From positions 324,311-388,310 of the forward strand of contig QHZD01000019.1 in assembly GCA_003225315.1 (NCBI GenBank): a DNA stretch of 64,000 nucleotides. Reading direction: 5' to 3'. The notes beneath the pieces are model-generated. The model was given only the letters and a program-made list of their open reading frames with translations. It did no database searches and was not told the DNA's origin. Of this stretch, positions 20,901-29,968 are shown piece by piece. The position numbers and the translations under genes were made by a program. Position 1 is the first letter of the stretch, and each line of letters opens with the position of its first letter. This DNA comes from Acidobacteriota bacterium (GTDB lineage Bacteria; Acidobacteriota; Terriglobia; Acidiferrales; UBA7541).

Positions 20901-21607
20901 ATTCCACAGACGGCGATCTGTGGGTACGCACCAGTCTCAATGGCGACCGGCTGTGCATTGAGTTCACGGATAGCGGACCCGGGGTCAAAGATGCTTCCAA
21001 GGTATTCGATCCCTTCTACACCACGAAGCCCGTCGGCAAGGGAACTGGCCTGGGCTTAAGCATTTGCTATGGAATCATCACGGAACACGGCGGGACTATT
21101 CGCGTAAGTAACGTACCGGCGCGCGGCGCCTCGTTTCTCATCGAGTTGCCTCAACAATCCGTACCCTCTTCCACCATCTCCACGTCCGATCAAAAGGCCA
21201 CCGCAGGAAGAAATGGACGGATACTCCTAGTGGATCGCGACGATTCCGTGTTGGAAGCTGTCGGCACCATCCTGCGTTCCCGCAATCATCTGGTGAACTC
21301 AGCGAGAGACGTGCGTGAAGCGCAAGTCCTTCTGGAAAAAGAGAGTTTCGATCTGATTGTCGCCGACCTGCATGTTTCTGACGGGGTTAACGGGGGCGGC
21401 TTCTGCGAATGGCTGGTCCAACACAAGCCTGCCCTCAGCAACAAATTAATCTGGATGTGCGCCGTCGCACCAGCGGAAGACACAGGCGAGCACATTGTTG
21501 TGAAAGGCCGTCACATTCTCCAAAAGCCGTTCAAGGCGACCGATTTATTGGCAGCAGTGGATGAGCTGCTGCTAAACAGCGCTCAAGCCGCCGCGATTCA
21601 TCGGTGA
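17978..21607 (+). CDS. Multi-domain (membrane-GAF-PAS-PAS-GAF) hybrid histidine kinase with C-terminal receiver
   Basis: H-box VAHELNNPLTAILGYSQLL; GTGLGLSICYGIITEHGG; receiver FDLIVADLHVSD...HILQKPF. Confidence 0.93.
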   Translation: MLASLEDHSSELLAVHSKLRGSTITAATALPAGRRVTVLANQGLLGIAFFEATASIILLVLFLLFRRDNHSSYFRFWLGGWWCFTFSSFCELALLIRQLPGLNLASILGKAAALILFLISVVHCSVGSERRFLSAVPLFGLILAAIYYIERRGPRQVASLHWETSIFETVICLLAGWVMWRSQMARRSHGAQLLAGIFLLSGLHGLDRPLWPANPLFLLRVAFDHFLGVAVGIAMVVVVLESARTRSEELNDKMRRLTLLTAASTQTLSIQEVINQVLSHLVKSLGATHGIVRLKEGEGNSAQLVARASVGFDQSYLTRYAKLSPTQPWAQHVLKEECQFLESCEEWDPAALKRVEEAGLKTLVTLPLPGKKEPLGVIAVGSTRQGRFQADELSYLVNIANLLGLTLQNVNLFEQVTAVQRQWEYTFDSIGDPILVHDRAGRILRSNHRLSQLLGRQGSALVGRSVTELLPVQNAGYKSCPYCEGIAGEGDDPDPWLPGYFLASNSTFADPSGLQLGTVHVLKDITDRKRAEEKYRSLVSSVQEGVFISTPQGRFLDFNDALLRMTGFESREELLALDIPTTFYANSSDRERLKKLLDQHGSVADFEFEMRRKDGEIRIMQESSIAVRDADGNVTAYQGFLLDITERKRAESEIRRRNRELMVLNSIAKTLTESLDLTDSLHRTLGQMAELFNLDATSLYLFEEDGTQLRRVAAVGHRSEFSRRFPPVSVRTELMQHIKAVHATFLSARGLPLPQVFRDAQAREEIVDAYIVVLWSKDRVIGGLVVGSRTPREFAPADVNLLIAVGSQISSAIERSILYEETRQAYENLRRTQEQLLHSEKLAAVGQLISGVAHELNNPLTAILGYSQLLTSSEQMGQQGIEYSDKLYKQAQRTHRIVQNLLSFARQHKPERMQVQINQALEETLALRDYDLRMHNIRVHLNLAESLPMTFADPHQLQQVFLNMVNNAVDAILEHSTDGDLWVRTSLNGDRLCIEFTDSGPGVKDASKVFDPFYTTKPVGKGTGLGLSICYGIITEHGGTIRVSNVPARGASFLIELPQQSVPSSTISTSDQKATAGRNGRILLVDRDDSVLEAVGTILRSRNHLVNSARDVREAQVLLEKESFDLIVADLHVSDGVNGGGFCEWLVQHKPALSNKLIWMCAVAPAEDTGEHIVVKGRHILQKPFKATDLLAAVDELLLNSAQAAAIHR

Positions 21608-22147
21608 AGCCAGCTCTGCCGTAAGGGCGGCGCGCTCCCCGAGCTCTTTGAGCGCCGCTTCCATTCGAACGCTCAACCCGCTGACCAGCGCACTCAGTCC
21701 GTCGAGTTGCGGCAACGGCGCGAAGCCCGCCATCAGCTTCCATCGAATCATCTGGTATTGCCAGGCAAACTTTGTGGTGAGGCGCAGCCTCTCAAACTCA
21801 TGCGCCGCAGCCACTTCCGGCGATAGCACGGCGATCACGCTCGCCATACACAGGAGGTTCTGGAAGTCCCCCCGCAGGGCGGACAGGTAGGCCAGGGCGA
21901 TTCCCCGGCGGTCCCTGCGGACTCGCTGCAGCGCGCCACGAGAAACTCTCTTCGAGAGAAAATCGTAATCTGCCGCCGCCAACGCTTGGCGGATTTGCGG
22001 CAAGTAATCAACGTGGCGCTGGCCTTCTTCCAGCGCGTGCGGATCGGTCGGGAGATTCCTTGCGTTTCGGGGTTTCCGCAGCGCCCACCCTAACGCAAGG
22101 AGAAGGAGAGCTACGAACCCAAAGAACAAGATGAGCGTGAGATTCAA
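21572..22147 (-). CDS. Hypothetical membrane-anchored protein
   Basis: N-terminal TM; 4-bp start/stop overlap with the upstream same-strand gene. Confidence 0.65.
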   Translation of the reverse strand: MNLTLILFFGFVALLLLALGWALRKPRNARNLPTDPHALEEGQRHVDYLPQIRQALAAADYDFLSKRVSRGALQRVRRDRRGIALAYLSALRGDFQNLLCMASVIAVLSPEVAAAHEFERLRLTTKFAWQYQMIRWKLMAGFAPLPQLDGLSALVSGLSVRMEAALKELGERAALTAELASPMNRGGLSAV

Positions 22148-22935
22148 TTTCGTGTAGCCTCCGTCTTCCAGAATTGGACAAGCTGTTCATTGAGCAGGCG
22201 CAAACGCAGGTTGAATTGAGGCGCAAGCGTTTGGTAGACCCCGTAAGGCAAGAGAGTTTCTTTCGGACTTCCTTCAGTTTTCGGTTTGCAAAGAGCCCAG
22301 GTCCACAGGAGCATGCTTGCGAGAAACGCCAGCATTCCTAAAAAATTCCAGAGAGCCACATAACTGTCCAGAAAGCGCTCAAGTACCGTGTTGTTCAGCA
22401 CGCCAAAACACGAATAAAGGCAAAACCCCAGTGCCAGCGAGCGGTCCTCGCGTTTCGCTTCCACCTCGTAATAGCGAAGAAAAACGAAGACGCCAACGAT
22501 CACCACGGCGATTGCCAGCTCCAGGGCGCGCTCGGCTTTCGGCAGCACGAATCCCAACCCGTGTCTTGCTGCCAGGCCGGCGTACAGCATCACAAGAGAC
22601 GCGCTTCCGAGCAGAATGCGCCAGGCAAGCGCCCAGACGCCGCGGTAGTGCGAGAGGAGATGCTTGCATACCTCCATTATAGCCAGTCCACGAGCGCAAA
22701 GCACCAGCGCCTGCATTCCCCACGAGATACTCCAAGAAAGGTTAGAGAGAAATCCCCATCGACGGTAGACCAGGAATGCCAAAACACCGAGAATCAGATT
22801 CAGAAATACATAAATGGAGAATGCTGCATACGTGCGGTAGTTCTTGTGAACCGCAAGCAAGACCAGAAGAAAAACTCCTGCCACGATGTTTACGGCCCAG
22901 AGTATCTGCTGCGCTTGCGATATATCTCTCAACAC
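22144..22935 (-). CDS. Hypothetical polytopic membrane protein
   Basis: Multiple TM segments; coupled to downstream ORF. Confidence 0.7.
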   Translation of the reverse strand: MLRDISQAQQILWAVNIVAGVFLLVLLAVHKNYRTYAAFSIYVFLNLILGVLAFLVYRRWGFLSNLSWSISWGMQALVLCARGLAIMEVCKHLLSHYRGVWALAWRILLGSASLVMLYAGLAARHGLGFVLPKAERALELAIAVVIVGVFVFLRYYEVEAKREDRSLALGFCLYSCFGVLNNTVLERFLDSYVALWNFLGMLAFLASMLLWTWALCKPKTEGSPKETLLPYGVYQTLAPQFNLRLRLLNEQLVQFWKTEATRN

Positions 22936-23006
22936 GCGTGCATCTTAACACATGCGCACTTAGCAATTGAATGGGCGGAGTGGCCCTCCGCGATAGTTCA
23001 AGAGTA

Positions 23007-23034
23007 CTGGGCTGAATACCGTGATTCAGCCCAG
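23007..23034. terminator. Hairpin between genes
   Basis: CTGGGCTGAAT-ACCGTG-ATTCAGCCCAG, 11-bp stem. Confidence 0.4.
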
Positions 23035-23053
23035 CCGCACGATTAGAGAATTC

Positions 23054-23398
23054 TCATACAGTAACTTGTGGCTGGTTCAACGAAGGTGGTCCTGGGGGAA
23101 GCGGCCAGCCGTCGGCTACGAGAGTCGCATCCGTTCTCGGTGGTCCTGGGGGAAGCGGCCAGCCGTCGGCTACGAGAGTCGCATCCGTTCTCGGTGGTCC
23201 TGGGGGAAGTGGCCAACCATCGGCTACGAGCGTTGCGTTGGAATTGGGTGGTCCCGGGGGTAGAGGCCAGCCGTCAGCGGTTAATGTGCGATCGATTGTC
23301 GCCGGTTTACCGGCTGAAAGGTTGACGGACCGCATAACAGGCAGTACCATCGATACGGCCAAAGCAGCGACTGCCATCATCATTGCTCTTTTTTTCAA
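23054..23398 (-). CDS. Secreted repeat peptide: signal peptide plus 4 copies of TLVADGWPLPPGPP
   Basis: MKKRAMMMAVAALAVSMVLPV signal; repeat unit 18 aa / 54 bp, two middle copies near-identical at DNA level. Confidence 0.7.
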   Translation of the reverse strand: MKKRAMMMAVAALAVSMVLPVMRSVNLSAGKPATIDRTLTADGWPLPPGPPNSNATLVADGWPLPPGPPRTDATLVADGWPLPPGPPRTDATLVADGWPLPPGPPSLNQPQVTV

Positions 23399-23490
23399 GG
23401 TTGTATCCCTCCTGACTTACAGGGTGAGGAGGGACGCTTTTGGAGAAGAGCTTTTGTGAAAGATGTTCCGATTGCGGAACACAGGGCGGT

Positions 23491-23940
23491 ATGAGAACGC
23501 TTACTCAGTTCCAGCAAAACCGTAAAGTCATTCAGGACTTCACGCTGACAACTCTTGCGGGCATTCCCGGGCAATTTGCCCGGCTAACCTACCTAGCTTC
23601 CTTGCGGGATCTTTCCAGCGGCAGGTATGAACATGCCGGGCTTGCCGCGCTTTATCCAGACGCATCTATCCAGCAGGCTTTACAGCTTTGCCATGAACAG
23701 ATTTTCGAGCGGATATTGGAAGAGCCACTCGCCGTCCAGGAGGAAGATTTGCGAGCTTGCTTAGCGGCCATGGAAGGCGGGATGTCTGTGGCCGTTTCTC
23801 ACTGGCGCCGCAACGAAGCCTATCGCGTCCTTGTGCCGGAACAGGCCCCGGATTATCTCAAGGACCTTTTCTGCTCAAATCTCCGAACTATTCTGGAAAT
23901 TCTCGATGAGGAACGCTCTCCGGCCCGTTCAGGCGCGTAA
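23491..23940 (+). CDS. Conserved hypothetical protein
   Basis: MRTLTQFQQNRKVIQDFTLTTLAGIPGQFARLTYLASLRDLSSGRYEHAGL...; coding-like, convergent with the XRE/S24 gene. Confidence 0.65.
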   Translation: MRTLTQFQQNRKVIQDFTLTTLAGIPGQFARLTYLASLRDLSSGRYEHAGLAALYPDASIQQALQLCHEQIFERILEEPLAVQEEDLRACLAAMEGGMSVAVSHWRRNEAYRVLVPEQAPDYLKDLFCSNLRTILEILDEERSPARSGA

Positions 23941-24661
23941 CCACTCCCGTCACGCGTCCCACGATCTCTGCCTCATCCGGCACGCGCCACGTTTCCGGTA
24001 AACAATGCGAGAGCGGATGGGGCTGCATCACCAGCCGCGAGCCTTCCTGATGGAACCATCCACAACGATACCCATCGCGCACTTCGACAAAGTACATCGG
24101 ACGGTCATGCTCCGTAATCCAATTGCCATCATCGATTTTGTTTACCGAACCATCCACCAGCACGATGCTTCCGGGGCGCAGCAACGGCATCATTCGCCGG
24201 TCCGACGTTCCGATATAGCCATAGAAGTAATGGCTGTGGCCGTTCGTGAGCACGCCTTCAAAGTTCCCCCATTTCTCCACCATTCGCGACAGGAATTCCG
24301 TTCGCTGGGGATCGAACGCCGGATCAAATTTCATCGGTATCCGCAACGAGGTCGGCGCCGCCATCAGATGTGTTTGCGGCACCGCGAACGCCGCGCCATC
24401 ATGAAAACACTCTTCGATGGGCACGTCGTACCAGCGGAAAATTTCCACTGGGTTCAGCCGGTAAATGGCTGCCAGCGAGTATAATTTGTGTAGGCCCGGC
24501 ACTACGCCGCGGTTTTCAATGTCCGCCAGCCTGCTGATGTGGACGATGAAGTCGGGACGTCCGCGGCGCGCGGCCAATTCGTAACTGGCGCGCTCCACAT
24601 CTCGATAGGTTAATCCGAGTCGCTCGCGGGCCTGCCGCAGACGAAAACCGGGAAGCATCAA
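23888..24661 (-). CDS. XRE-type HTH transcriptional regulator with S24/LexA-like C-terminal domain
   Basis: LRQARERLGLTYRDVERASYELAARRG... HTH; GTSDRRMMPLLRPGSIVLVDGSVNKIDDGNW S24-like. Confidence 0.8.
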   Translation of the reverse strand: MMLPGFRLRQARERLGLTYRDVERASYELAARRGRPDFIVHISRLADIENRGVVPGLHKLYSLAAIYRLNPVEIFRWYDVPIEECFHDGAAFAVPQTHLMAAPTSLRIPMKFDPAFDPQRTEFLSRMVEKWGNFEGVLTNGHSHYFYGYIGTSDRRMMPLLRPGSIVLVDGSVNKIDDGNWITEHDRPMYFVEVRDGYRCGWFHQEGSRLVMQPHPLSHCLPETWRVPDEAEIVGRVTGVVTRLNGPESVPHREFPE

Positions 24662-24804
24662 TCCCTCGGGGGCTGAGTGAATCCCTGTACGCAGAGTACA
24701 ACAGAATTACCACATTGTTAAGTTTTCAGAACAAGTTTGCAGTTGTTTCAATTTGGAACTGTCCATTTCCTGACAGGGACTGACTCGGCTCGCGACACTC
24801 ATTC

Positions 24805-25938
24805 CTATTGCATCCACGCCAGACCGTCAGGTTGCCTCCCAGTGGATACGTATCCAGTGACCTCCAAACTTTTCAAATCTACGACAGCGACTTTGTCCTT
24901 CGCACTGACGGCTACGTACGCACGGGAACCATCGGGAACAATTAAGATCCCCGCCGCACCGCCTCCAAGATCGACAGTCTTTAGCTCCTTCCGAGTAGTC
25001 GAGTCCAGAACCACAAGATTGGCCCCCGCTCCTGCACCCAGGCCCGATGACAGCACGCGCTTGCCATCCGGCGTGAATTTCAGGCGGTTGGCTCCCTTCA
25101 CTGGAATGGGAACCGTTTGTGTGACGCGTTTGCTGGCCACATCAATGATGGTCACGGTGGCGTCCTGCGCATTGGCCGCCCAAATCTCCTTGGCGTCGGG
25201 CGACACATCAAAACCTTCGGCTCCCCGTCCAGCTGCGACATTTGTCACGCGCCACGTTCTCCTAGGGAGGCCGGTTGGCGAGCCCATACCCGATGGAGGC
25301 CCATCCGCAGGAGAAGCAGAACCCGCCACAAAAGTGGGCCCTGCCGTCCCCGGCTGAAGGACCGAAGGGCCCATTGGCAAAGAAACTTGCTCGATGATGC
25401 TGATCGTTCCGGAGCTAACATTCGAAGTCACGATCCGGTCGAGACTTTCGTTGACCGCTACCATGTGCGTTCTGTCCTGCCCCGTGCCGAGAACCAAATC
25501 CACGCTTTGCGTTGCAGGATCGTAACGGCCCACGATCTTGTTCGTCTCCGCTGTGAAATACAGCTTGCCGCCCGCGAACGCCAATCCATGCGCGGAACGT
25601 AGCGGCCCGAGATTGATCGGAGCCAACGCCTTCCGTGCAGCCACATCGACTACCGAGATGGTGTTGAGCGTGCTGTCGGAACCGCCATAGTTCGAAATGT
25701 AGGCAAGCTTGCCATTCGGCGATGCCACAATCTCATGCGGATCCGGGCCCGCGGGAACGCGCGCCACGATCTGCAAGTTCGTCGGATCCACAATCGCCAA
25801 CATGTTGTCGCTCTTTTCCAGGACTAGCAATGCTGGAGAAGGCGTTTGCGCCTCCGCAAGATTCGCGGCCACCAAGAAAACGCCAAGCACGGACGCGCCC
25901 CAAATCGAGACTCGTCTTTTTTTATTGATGTATCGCAT
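24805..25938 (-). CDS. YncE-like beta-propeller (YVTN-repeat) secreted protein
   Basis: NMLAIVDPTNLQIVARVPAGPDPHEIVASPNGKLAYISNYG; KDKVAVVDLKSLEVTGYVSTGRQPDGLAW. Confidence 0.88.
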   Translation of the reverse strand: MRYINKKRRVSIWGASVLGVFLVAANLAEAQTPSPALLVLEKSDNMLAIVDPTNLQIVARVPAGPDPHEIVASPNGKLAYISNYGGSDSTLNTISVVDVAARKALAPINLGPLRSAHGLAFAGGKLYFTAETNKIVGRYDPATQSVDLVLGTGQDRTHMVAVNESLDRIVTSNVSSGTISIIEQVSLPMGPSVLQPGTAGPTFVAGSASPADGPPSGMGSPTGLPRRTWRVTNVAAGRGAEGFDVSPDAKEIWAANAQDATVTIIDVASKRVTQTVPIPVKGANRLKFTPDGKRVLSSGLGAGAGANLVVLDSTTRKELKTVDLGGGAAGILIVPDGSRAYVAVSAKDKVAVVDLKSLEVTGYVSTGRQPDGLAWMQ

Positions 25939-26104
25939 GGTTCTTTTTCCTTTCCTCCAGCGAGATTCTCGGCGCAAATTCTACACCACGTCTCTCTAAG
26001 CTGTATCGCCGGCTCTTCATGTCCTGGGGAGAGCCGGGATAGCGGTGGGCGCAAAGCTGGCCGCACAAACGTTACCGTCGCGATTCTGCTATCCTGAAAA
26101 TGAT

Positions 26105-27529
26105 ATGACCTCTCACCAGAAACACGCTTGTTTCGGGCTGCGCGCTCTTTTCTTGAGTCTTGCCTTGCTGCTTGGTGTCGCCGTCCCTGCGCAGGAAGCG
26201 TCCGTCACTCCTCCCCCTGCCGATTCCAAGCCTGCAACGGATGCCGACTTCATTGCCGCTGCCGATGAAGTCCTTGGCCAGATGAGCCAAATCACCGGCC
26301 TGAAACTCGTTACCCCGCTGAAAAAATCGCTGCGTTCGCGGGAGGAAATCCGGGCCTACGTCATCACGCAGATGAACGAAGAAAAGAATGCCGCCGAACG
26401 CTACGCCGACCAGCGCAGCGCGGAAGCCTTTGGACTTCTCCCCAAGGGCTTCGACCTGGATTCCTTCATGGTCAATGTGCTCACCGAGCAGGTCGAGGGG
26501 CTTTACGATCCCAAGGCCCGCGAGTTTTACATCGCGGACTGGAGCCCGTTGGGCGACCAGCGCATGGTCATGGCGCATGAATTGACGCACGCACTCGAAG
26601 ACCAGCACTTCCAGATCGAGGCGTGGTTAAGGGCTGCCCGCCCCAATGAAGATGCCGAGCTGGCGCGCGACGCCGTGCTCGAGGGCAGCGCGATGGCCGC
26701 CATGGTCGACTACCTGATGCTTGGGACAGGGCGCTCTTTGAAGGATCTGCCGGACTTCGATCCCAGCATGCTGATCGGCGATCTAGGCAGCACACCGACG
26801 CTGGAAAAGGCTCCGCCGTTCCTCAAGGACGCGCTAATCTTTCCCTATATTGGCGGACTGAATTTTTCGGCCGCCGTCATGAGAAACGTTGGATGGTCTG
26901 CTCTGTCGGGAGTGTTCGAGAAGCCGCCGGTTTCCACGCAGCAAATTCTCCATCCGGCGCTCTATCGGTCCGGCAAGACACCCGCAAATGTCGCTCTTCC
27001 ACAGCTTGAGAAAGTGCTCGGCAACAACTGGTCGAAGCTCGATGAAAATATCATGGGTGAGTTCGGCTGGAAGGAAGTCCTGAAGCAATTCCTGGACAGC
27101 GAACGCGCGAAGAATTTGGCGGCCGCTTGGGAGGGCGATCGCTACGCCGTCTTCGAACACAAACAAACGAAGAAGCCCATTCTGGTAGCGCGCCTGCACC
27201 TCGACAGCGAAGTGCACGCGGCGCGATTCTTCGGCCAGTATTCGGAAGCGCTCGAGAAAAAACATGCGGAGCGCTCGAACTTGCTTCGCCGCCCAAATTT
27301 TTTTTCGTTTGACACGCCTGATGGCGGCGTGTTCCTGGATTGTCTGGGACTTGAGTGCGTCACTCTCGAAGGCACGACGCGAGACAAATTCGACGCCTTC
27401 ATCAAAGCTCTGGATTGGCCGTTGGCGCCTCAACTGCCAGAAAAACCAGGGTCCGTTCCCGCTAAGACCGCGATGATCCCGGCGTCTGGGGAAAACATCG
27501 TTTCGGCGACGTTTGCAGGTCTAAGCTAA
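26105..27529 (+). CDS. Putative secreted zinc metallopeptidase-like protein (HExxH)
   Basis: Signal peptide; MVMAHELTHALEDQHFQIE. Confidence 0.75.
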   Translation: MTSHQKHACFGLRALFLSLALLLGVAVPAQEASVTPPPADSKPATDADFIAAADEVLGQMSQITGLKLVTPLKKSLRSREEIRAYVITQMNEEKNAAERYADQRSAEAFGLLPKGFDLDSFMVNVLTEQVEGLYDPKAREFYIADWSPLGDQRMVMAHELTHALEDQHFQIEAWLRAARPNEDAELARDAVLEGSAMAAMVDYLMLGTGRSLKDLPDFDPSMLIGDLGSTPTLEKAPPFLKDALIFPYIGGLNFSAAVMRNVGWSALSGVFEKPPVSTQQILHPALYRSGKTPANVALPQLEKVLGNNWSKLDENIMGEFGWKEVLKQFLDSERAKNLAAAWEGDRYAVFEHKQTKKPILVARLHLDSEVHAARFFGQYSEALEKKHAERSNLLRRPNFFSFDTPDGGVFLDCLGLECVTLEGTTRDKFDAFIKALDWPLAPQLPEKPGSVPAKTAMIPASGENIVSATFAGLS

Positions 27530-27555
27530 CAGCCTCCTTGCGATTCGGGACGTTC

Positions 27556-28578
27556 CTACTCCGCGCGTTGAACTGCTAGAAGCGTTAAATCGTCCGGTTG
27601 CTTCACACCCTCCGCAAAACTCTGCAGATCTTCTAGGCATTTGGAGATCAATCCCGCAGGCTCTATCCCTGTGTGTCGCGCCGCCAACGTCTGGATTCGG
27701 TGGAGACCATACTCCGTGCCTGCGCGATTCCGCGCTTCCGTTAATCCATCGGTATATAGGAGCAGCGTGTCACCGTGAGCCAATGAAAGCCGATGAACAG
27801 GAAAGCGCGTGTTACAGAACATTCCCAGAGGCACTCCCGTGGAATCCTTTGGCGTTGCTCCGTCACGTTCGATGTGAAGCACGGGAAGGTGCCCCGCGCT
27901 GACAAACTCTACCGAGCCATCGTGGGCTGCCCGTCCCACGACGAGAGTCGCGAATTGTCCGGCGAGCGTGCTCTCGCAGAAAATGCGATTGGCGTCTTCC
28001 ACCATGCGATCGAGCTGCAGACCGGCTTCGGCGAGGCTGCGAAACGTTGCATGAAGATGGCTCATGAGCATCGACGCGGCAACGCCTTTGCCTGAAACAT
28101 CCCCCAGCATAAAGAGCAGGCCACGGTCGGTTTCAAAAAGATCGCAATAGTCGCCGCTCACCATGCCTGCGGGTTGATAGTGGTAACGCACGTCCCACCC
28201 GACTGGCGCCACTCCCGGTTTCGGCAAAAGAGCGCGCTGGATGTTCGCAGCCATGGAAAGATCGCTCTCCAAGGCGCGTTGTTCGGCGCTCGTAAGATGG
28301 TCCAGACAGAAACGCACCAACGGATCGGCCAGCAGGCGTTCCGCTTCAATGGTATCGTGGCACGTCTCGCAGAGCCCGAATGTCCCTTGGTCGATACGGC
28401 TCAGCGCGGTGTCCACAGCCGTCAACAATTCAGAAAGAGAAGCGTCGGCTCCAGGCGAATGCAAAGCCTCGTGAAGGCGCGTGCGGCGCTGTTCCAGTTC
28501 CGTGCGCAAATATTTTTGTTCGGCAGTGATCACATTGGCTCCTGCCATAGATTGCTGTTTTGCGGCTGAACTTTCCAT
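27556..28578 (-). CDS. DksA/TraR-type zinc finger fused to SpoIIE/RsbU-type PP2C phosphatase
   Basis: FGLCETCHDTIEAERLLADPLVRFCLDHL (DksA-like); GDYCDLFETDRGLLFMLGDVSGKGVAASMLMSHLHA, LLLYTDGLTEARN (SpoIIE). Confidence 0.88.
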   Translation of the reverse strand: MESSAAKQQSMAGANVITAEQKYLRTELEQRRTRLHEALHSPGADASLSELLTAVDTALSRIDQGTFGLCETCHDTIEAERLLADPLVRFCLDHLTSAEQRALESDLSMAANIQRALLPKPGVAPVGWDVRYHYQPAGMVSGDYCDLFETDRGLLFMLGDVSGKGVAASMLMSHLHATFRSLAEAGLQLDRMVEDANRIFCESTLAGQFATLVVGRAAHDGSVEFVSAGHLPVLHIERDGATPKDSTGVPLGMFCNTRFPVHRLSLAHGDTLLLYTDGLTEARNRAGTEYGLHRIQTLAARHTGIEPAGLISKCLEDLQSFAEGVKQPDDLTLLAVQRAE

Positions 28579-28612
28579 CCGATTTCCTCCTTTGAATTGA
28601 GGAACGGGAGAA

Positions 28613-29968
28613 TTACTTTGACGCCGTGCGTATCGGCTCTCCGCCTATGATTCGCCGCCGGAGCGTGAAAGAGCAAGCGATCCCGCCAAGCGCTTTCATT
28701 TGATGCTGCAGGCGTGCCAGGCGGTGCAGGAATTTTTGTTCCAGCCGGATACATCTCGCGGTGAAATTGGGGTCGCGTGAGGAATTGCGCTGGCGCCGGA
28801 GTTTCGCCAGCGCCAATTGCGCGAATTCCGCGGCACGGTAGAAATCTTTATAGCGATGTTCGTAATAGATTGCCAATTGTTCGCACGCATGAATGCCGTC
28901 GTTCGCATCGGCAACGATCTCGAGCCAGATCTCCGCCGCGCGCGCGTGCTCGCCGCGCCGCTTGGCCATCTGCGCCAGGGCGCGGCATGCCCTCGGGCGG
29001 AATTCTGCCGGCAGTCCAATTTCCAGCGCCTGCGTGCAGGCGGAGTGCGCGCGATCGTTCTCTCCACGGCGTTGGAAAAATCGCGATAGCCCGAAAAGAT
29101 CGAGGCTTTCGATTTCCACCGCGGCGTCTGTTTGCTGAGAAAGTAATGCGTTGATTTTTCCGAAAAGAGCTGCGAGGCCCCGCAAATCCATCTGATTGTG
29201 ACGGACTACCGCCGCAAGAGGCTCGACGGGTCCGCCGCGCAAGTAGTCAAAATAAAATTGCGGGATGAGTGCGGAAGAAACATCGTTGTCACGTTGCCAG
29301 CCGAGGCGCGGCGCGTCGAGGACATGGCGTTCGAGTTCCACCAGCCGCACCGAACCAAGGCGCAGCTTCCATAACGCGCGCGCGGGATGTAGCAAATCCA
29401 GATGCGCCGCCAGTTTCGGTACGGCGATGGACCGCGTCATCGTGAAACGGTTTTCGAGTAGCGGCCAGTCAAATGATTTTCCATTGAACGTAACGAGAAC
29501 CGGCCGCTCCTTGAGCCGCCGGGATAATTCCTGCAGCAGGGAATGTTCTTCCGCAAAGTCGCGCATAAAGAATTGCTCGACCTGCAGCCCGCCCGCATCC
29601 CACCACGCGAGACCAATCAGAAAAGCGTACGTGCCCGTGCCTCCCGCGAGGCCAGTGGTTTCCGTATCCAGAAAAAGCCATTTCTCCGGATCTTCGAGCT
29701 CGGCGCGCGTTTTGCAGGAAACGGATTCGTCGCGCGTGCGCGAAAGCAGTTCAAGTGTCGTGCAAGCGGGTTCCGCAAATTCCGGAGTGGAGAACCAGTT
29801 TCGAATCGCCAGGTGTTCGCCGAAATGATTCGTAGCGATGCCTGCTCCGAGGAGCCGGCCGAGCGTGTCATCTTCACCGGGCGTTCGAATCGCCGCCGGC
29901 CGCGCTGGCATGGGTTGCGCGGGTTTCAGCGCAGCAAGTCTTGCGAATTTGTCGGCAACGGCAGCCAT
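28613..29968 (-). CDS. mrfB: RNase H-like exonuclease with TPR C-terminus, MrfB/YprB-like
   Basis: WLFLDTETTGLAGGTGTYAFLIGLAWW; FNGKSFDWPLLENRFTM; directly follows the MrfA-like helicase. Confidence 0.75.
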   Translation of the reverse strand: MAAVADKFARLAALKPAQPMPARPAAIRTPGEDDTLGRLLGAGIATNHFGEHLAIRNWFSTPEFAEPACTTLELLSRTRDESVSCKTRAELEDPEKWLFLDTETTGLAGGTGTYAFLIGLAWWDAGGLQVEQFFMRDFAEEHSLLQELSRRLKERPVLVTFNGKSFDWPLLENRFTMTRSIAVPKLAAHLDLLHPARALWKLRLGSVRLVELERHVLDAPRLGWQRDNDVSSALIPQFYFDYLRGGPVEPLAAVVRHNQMDLRGLAALFGKINALLSQQTDAAVEIESLDLFGLSRFFQRRGENDRAHSACTQALEIGLPAEFRPRACRALAQMAKRRGEHARAAEIWLEIVADANDGIHACEQLAIYYEHRYKDFYRAAEFAQLALAKLRRQRNSSRDPNFTARCIRLEQKFLHRLARLQHQMKALGGIACSFTLRRRIIGGEPIRTASK

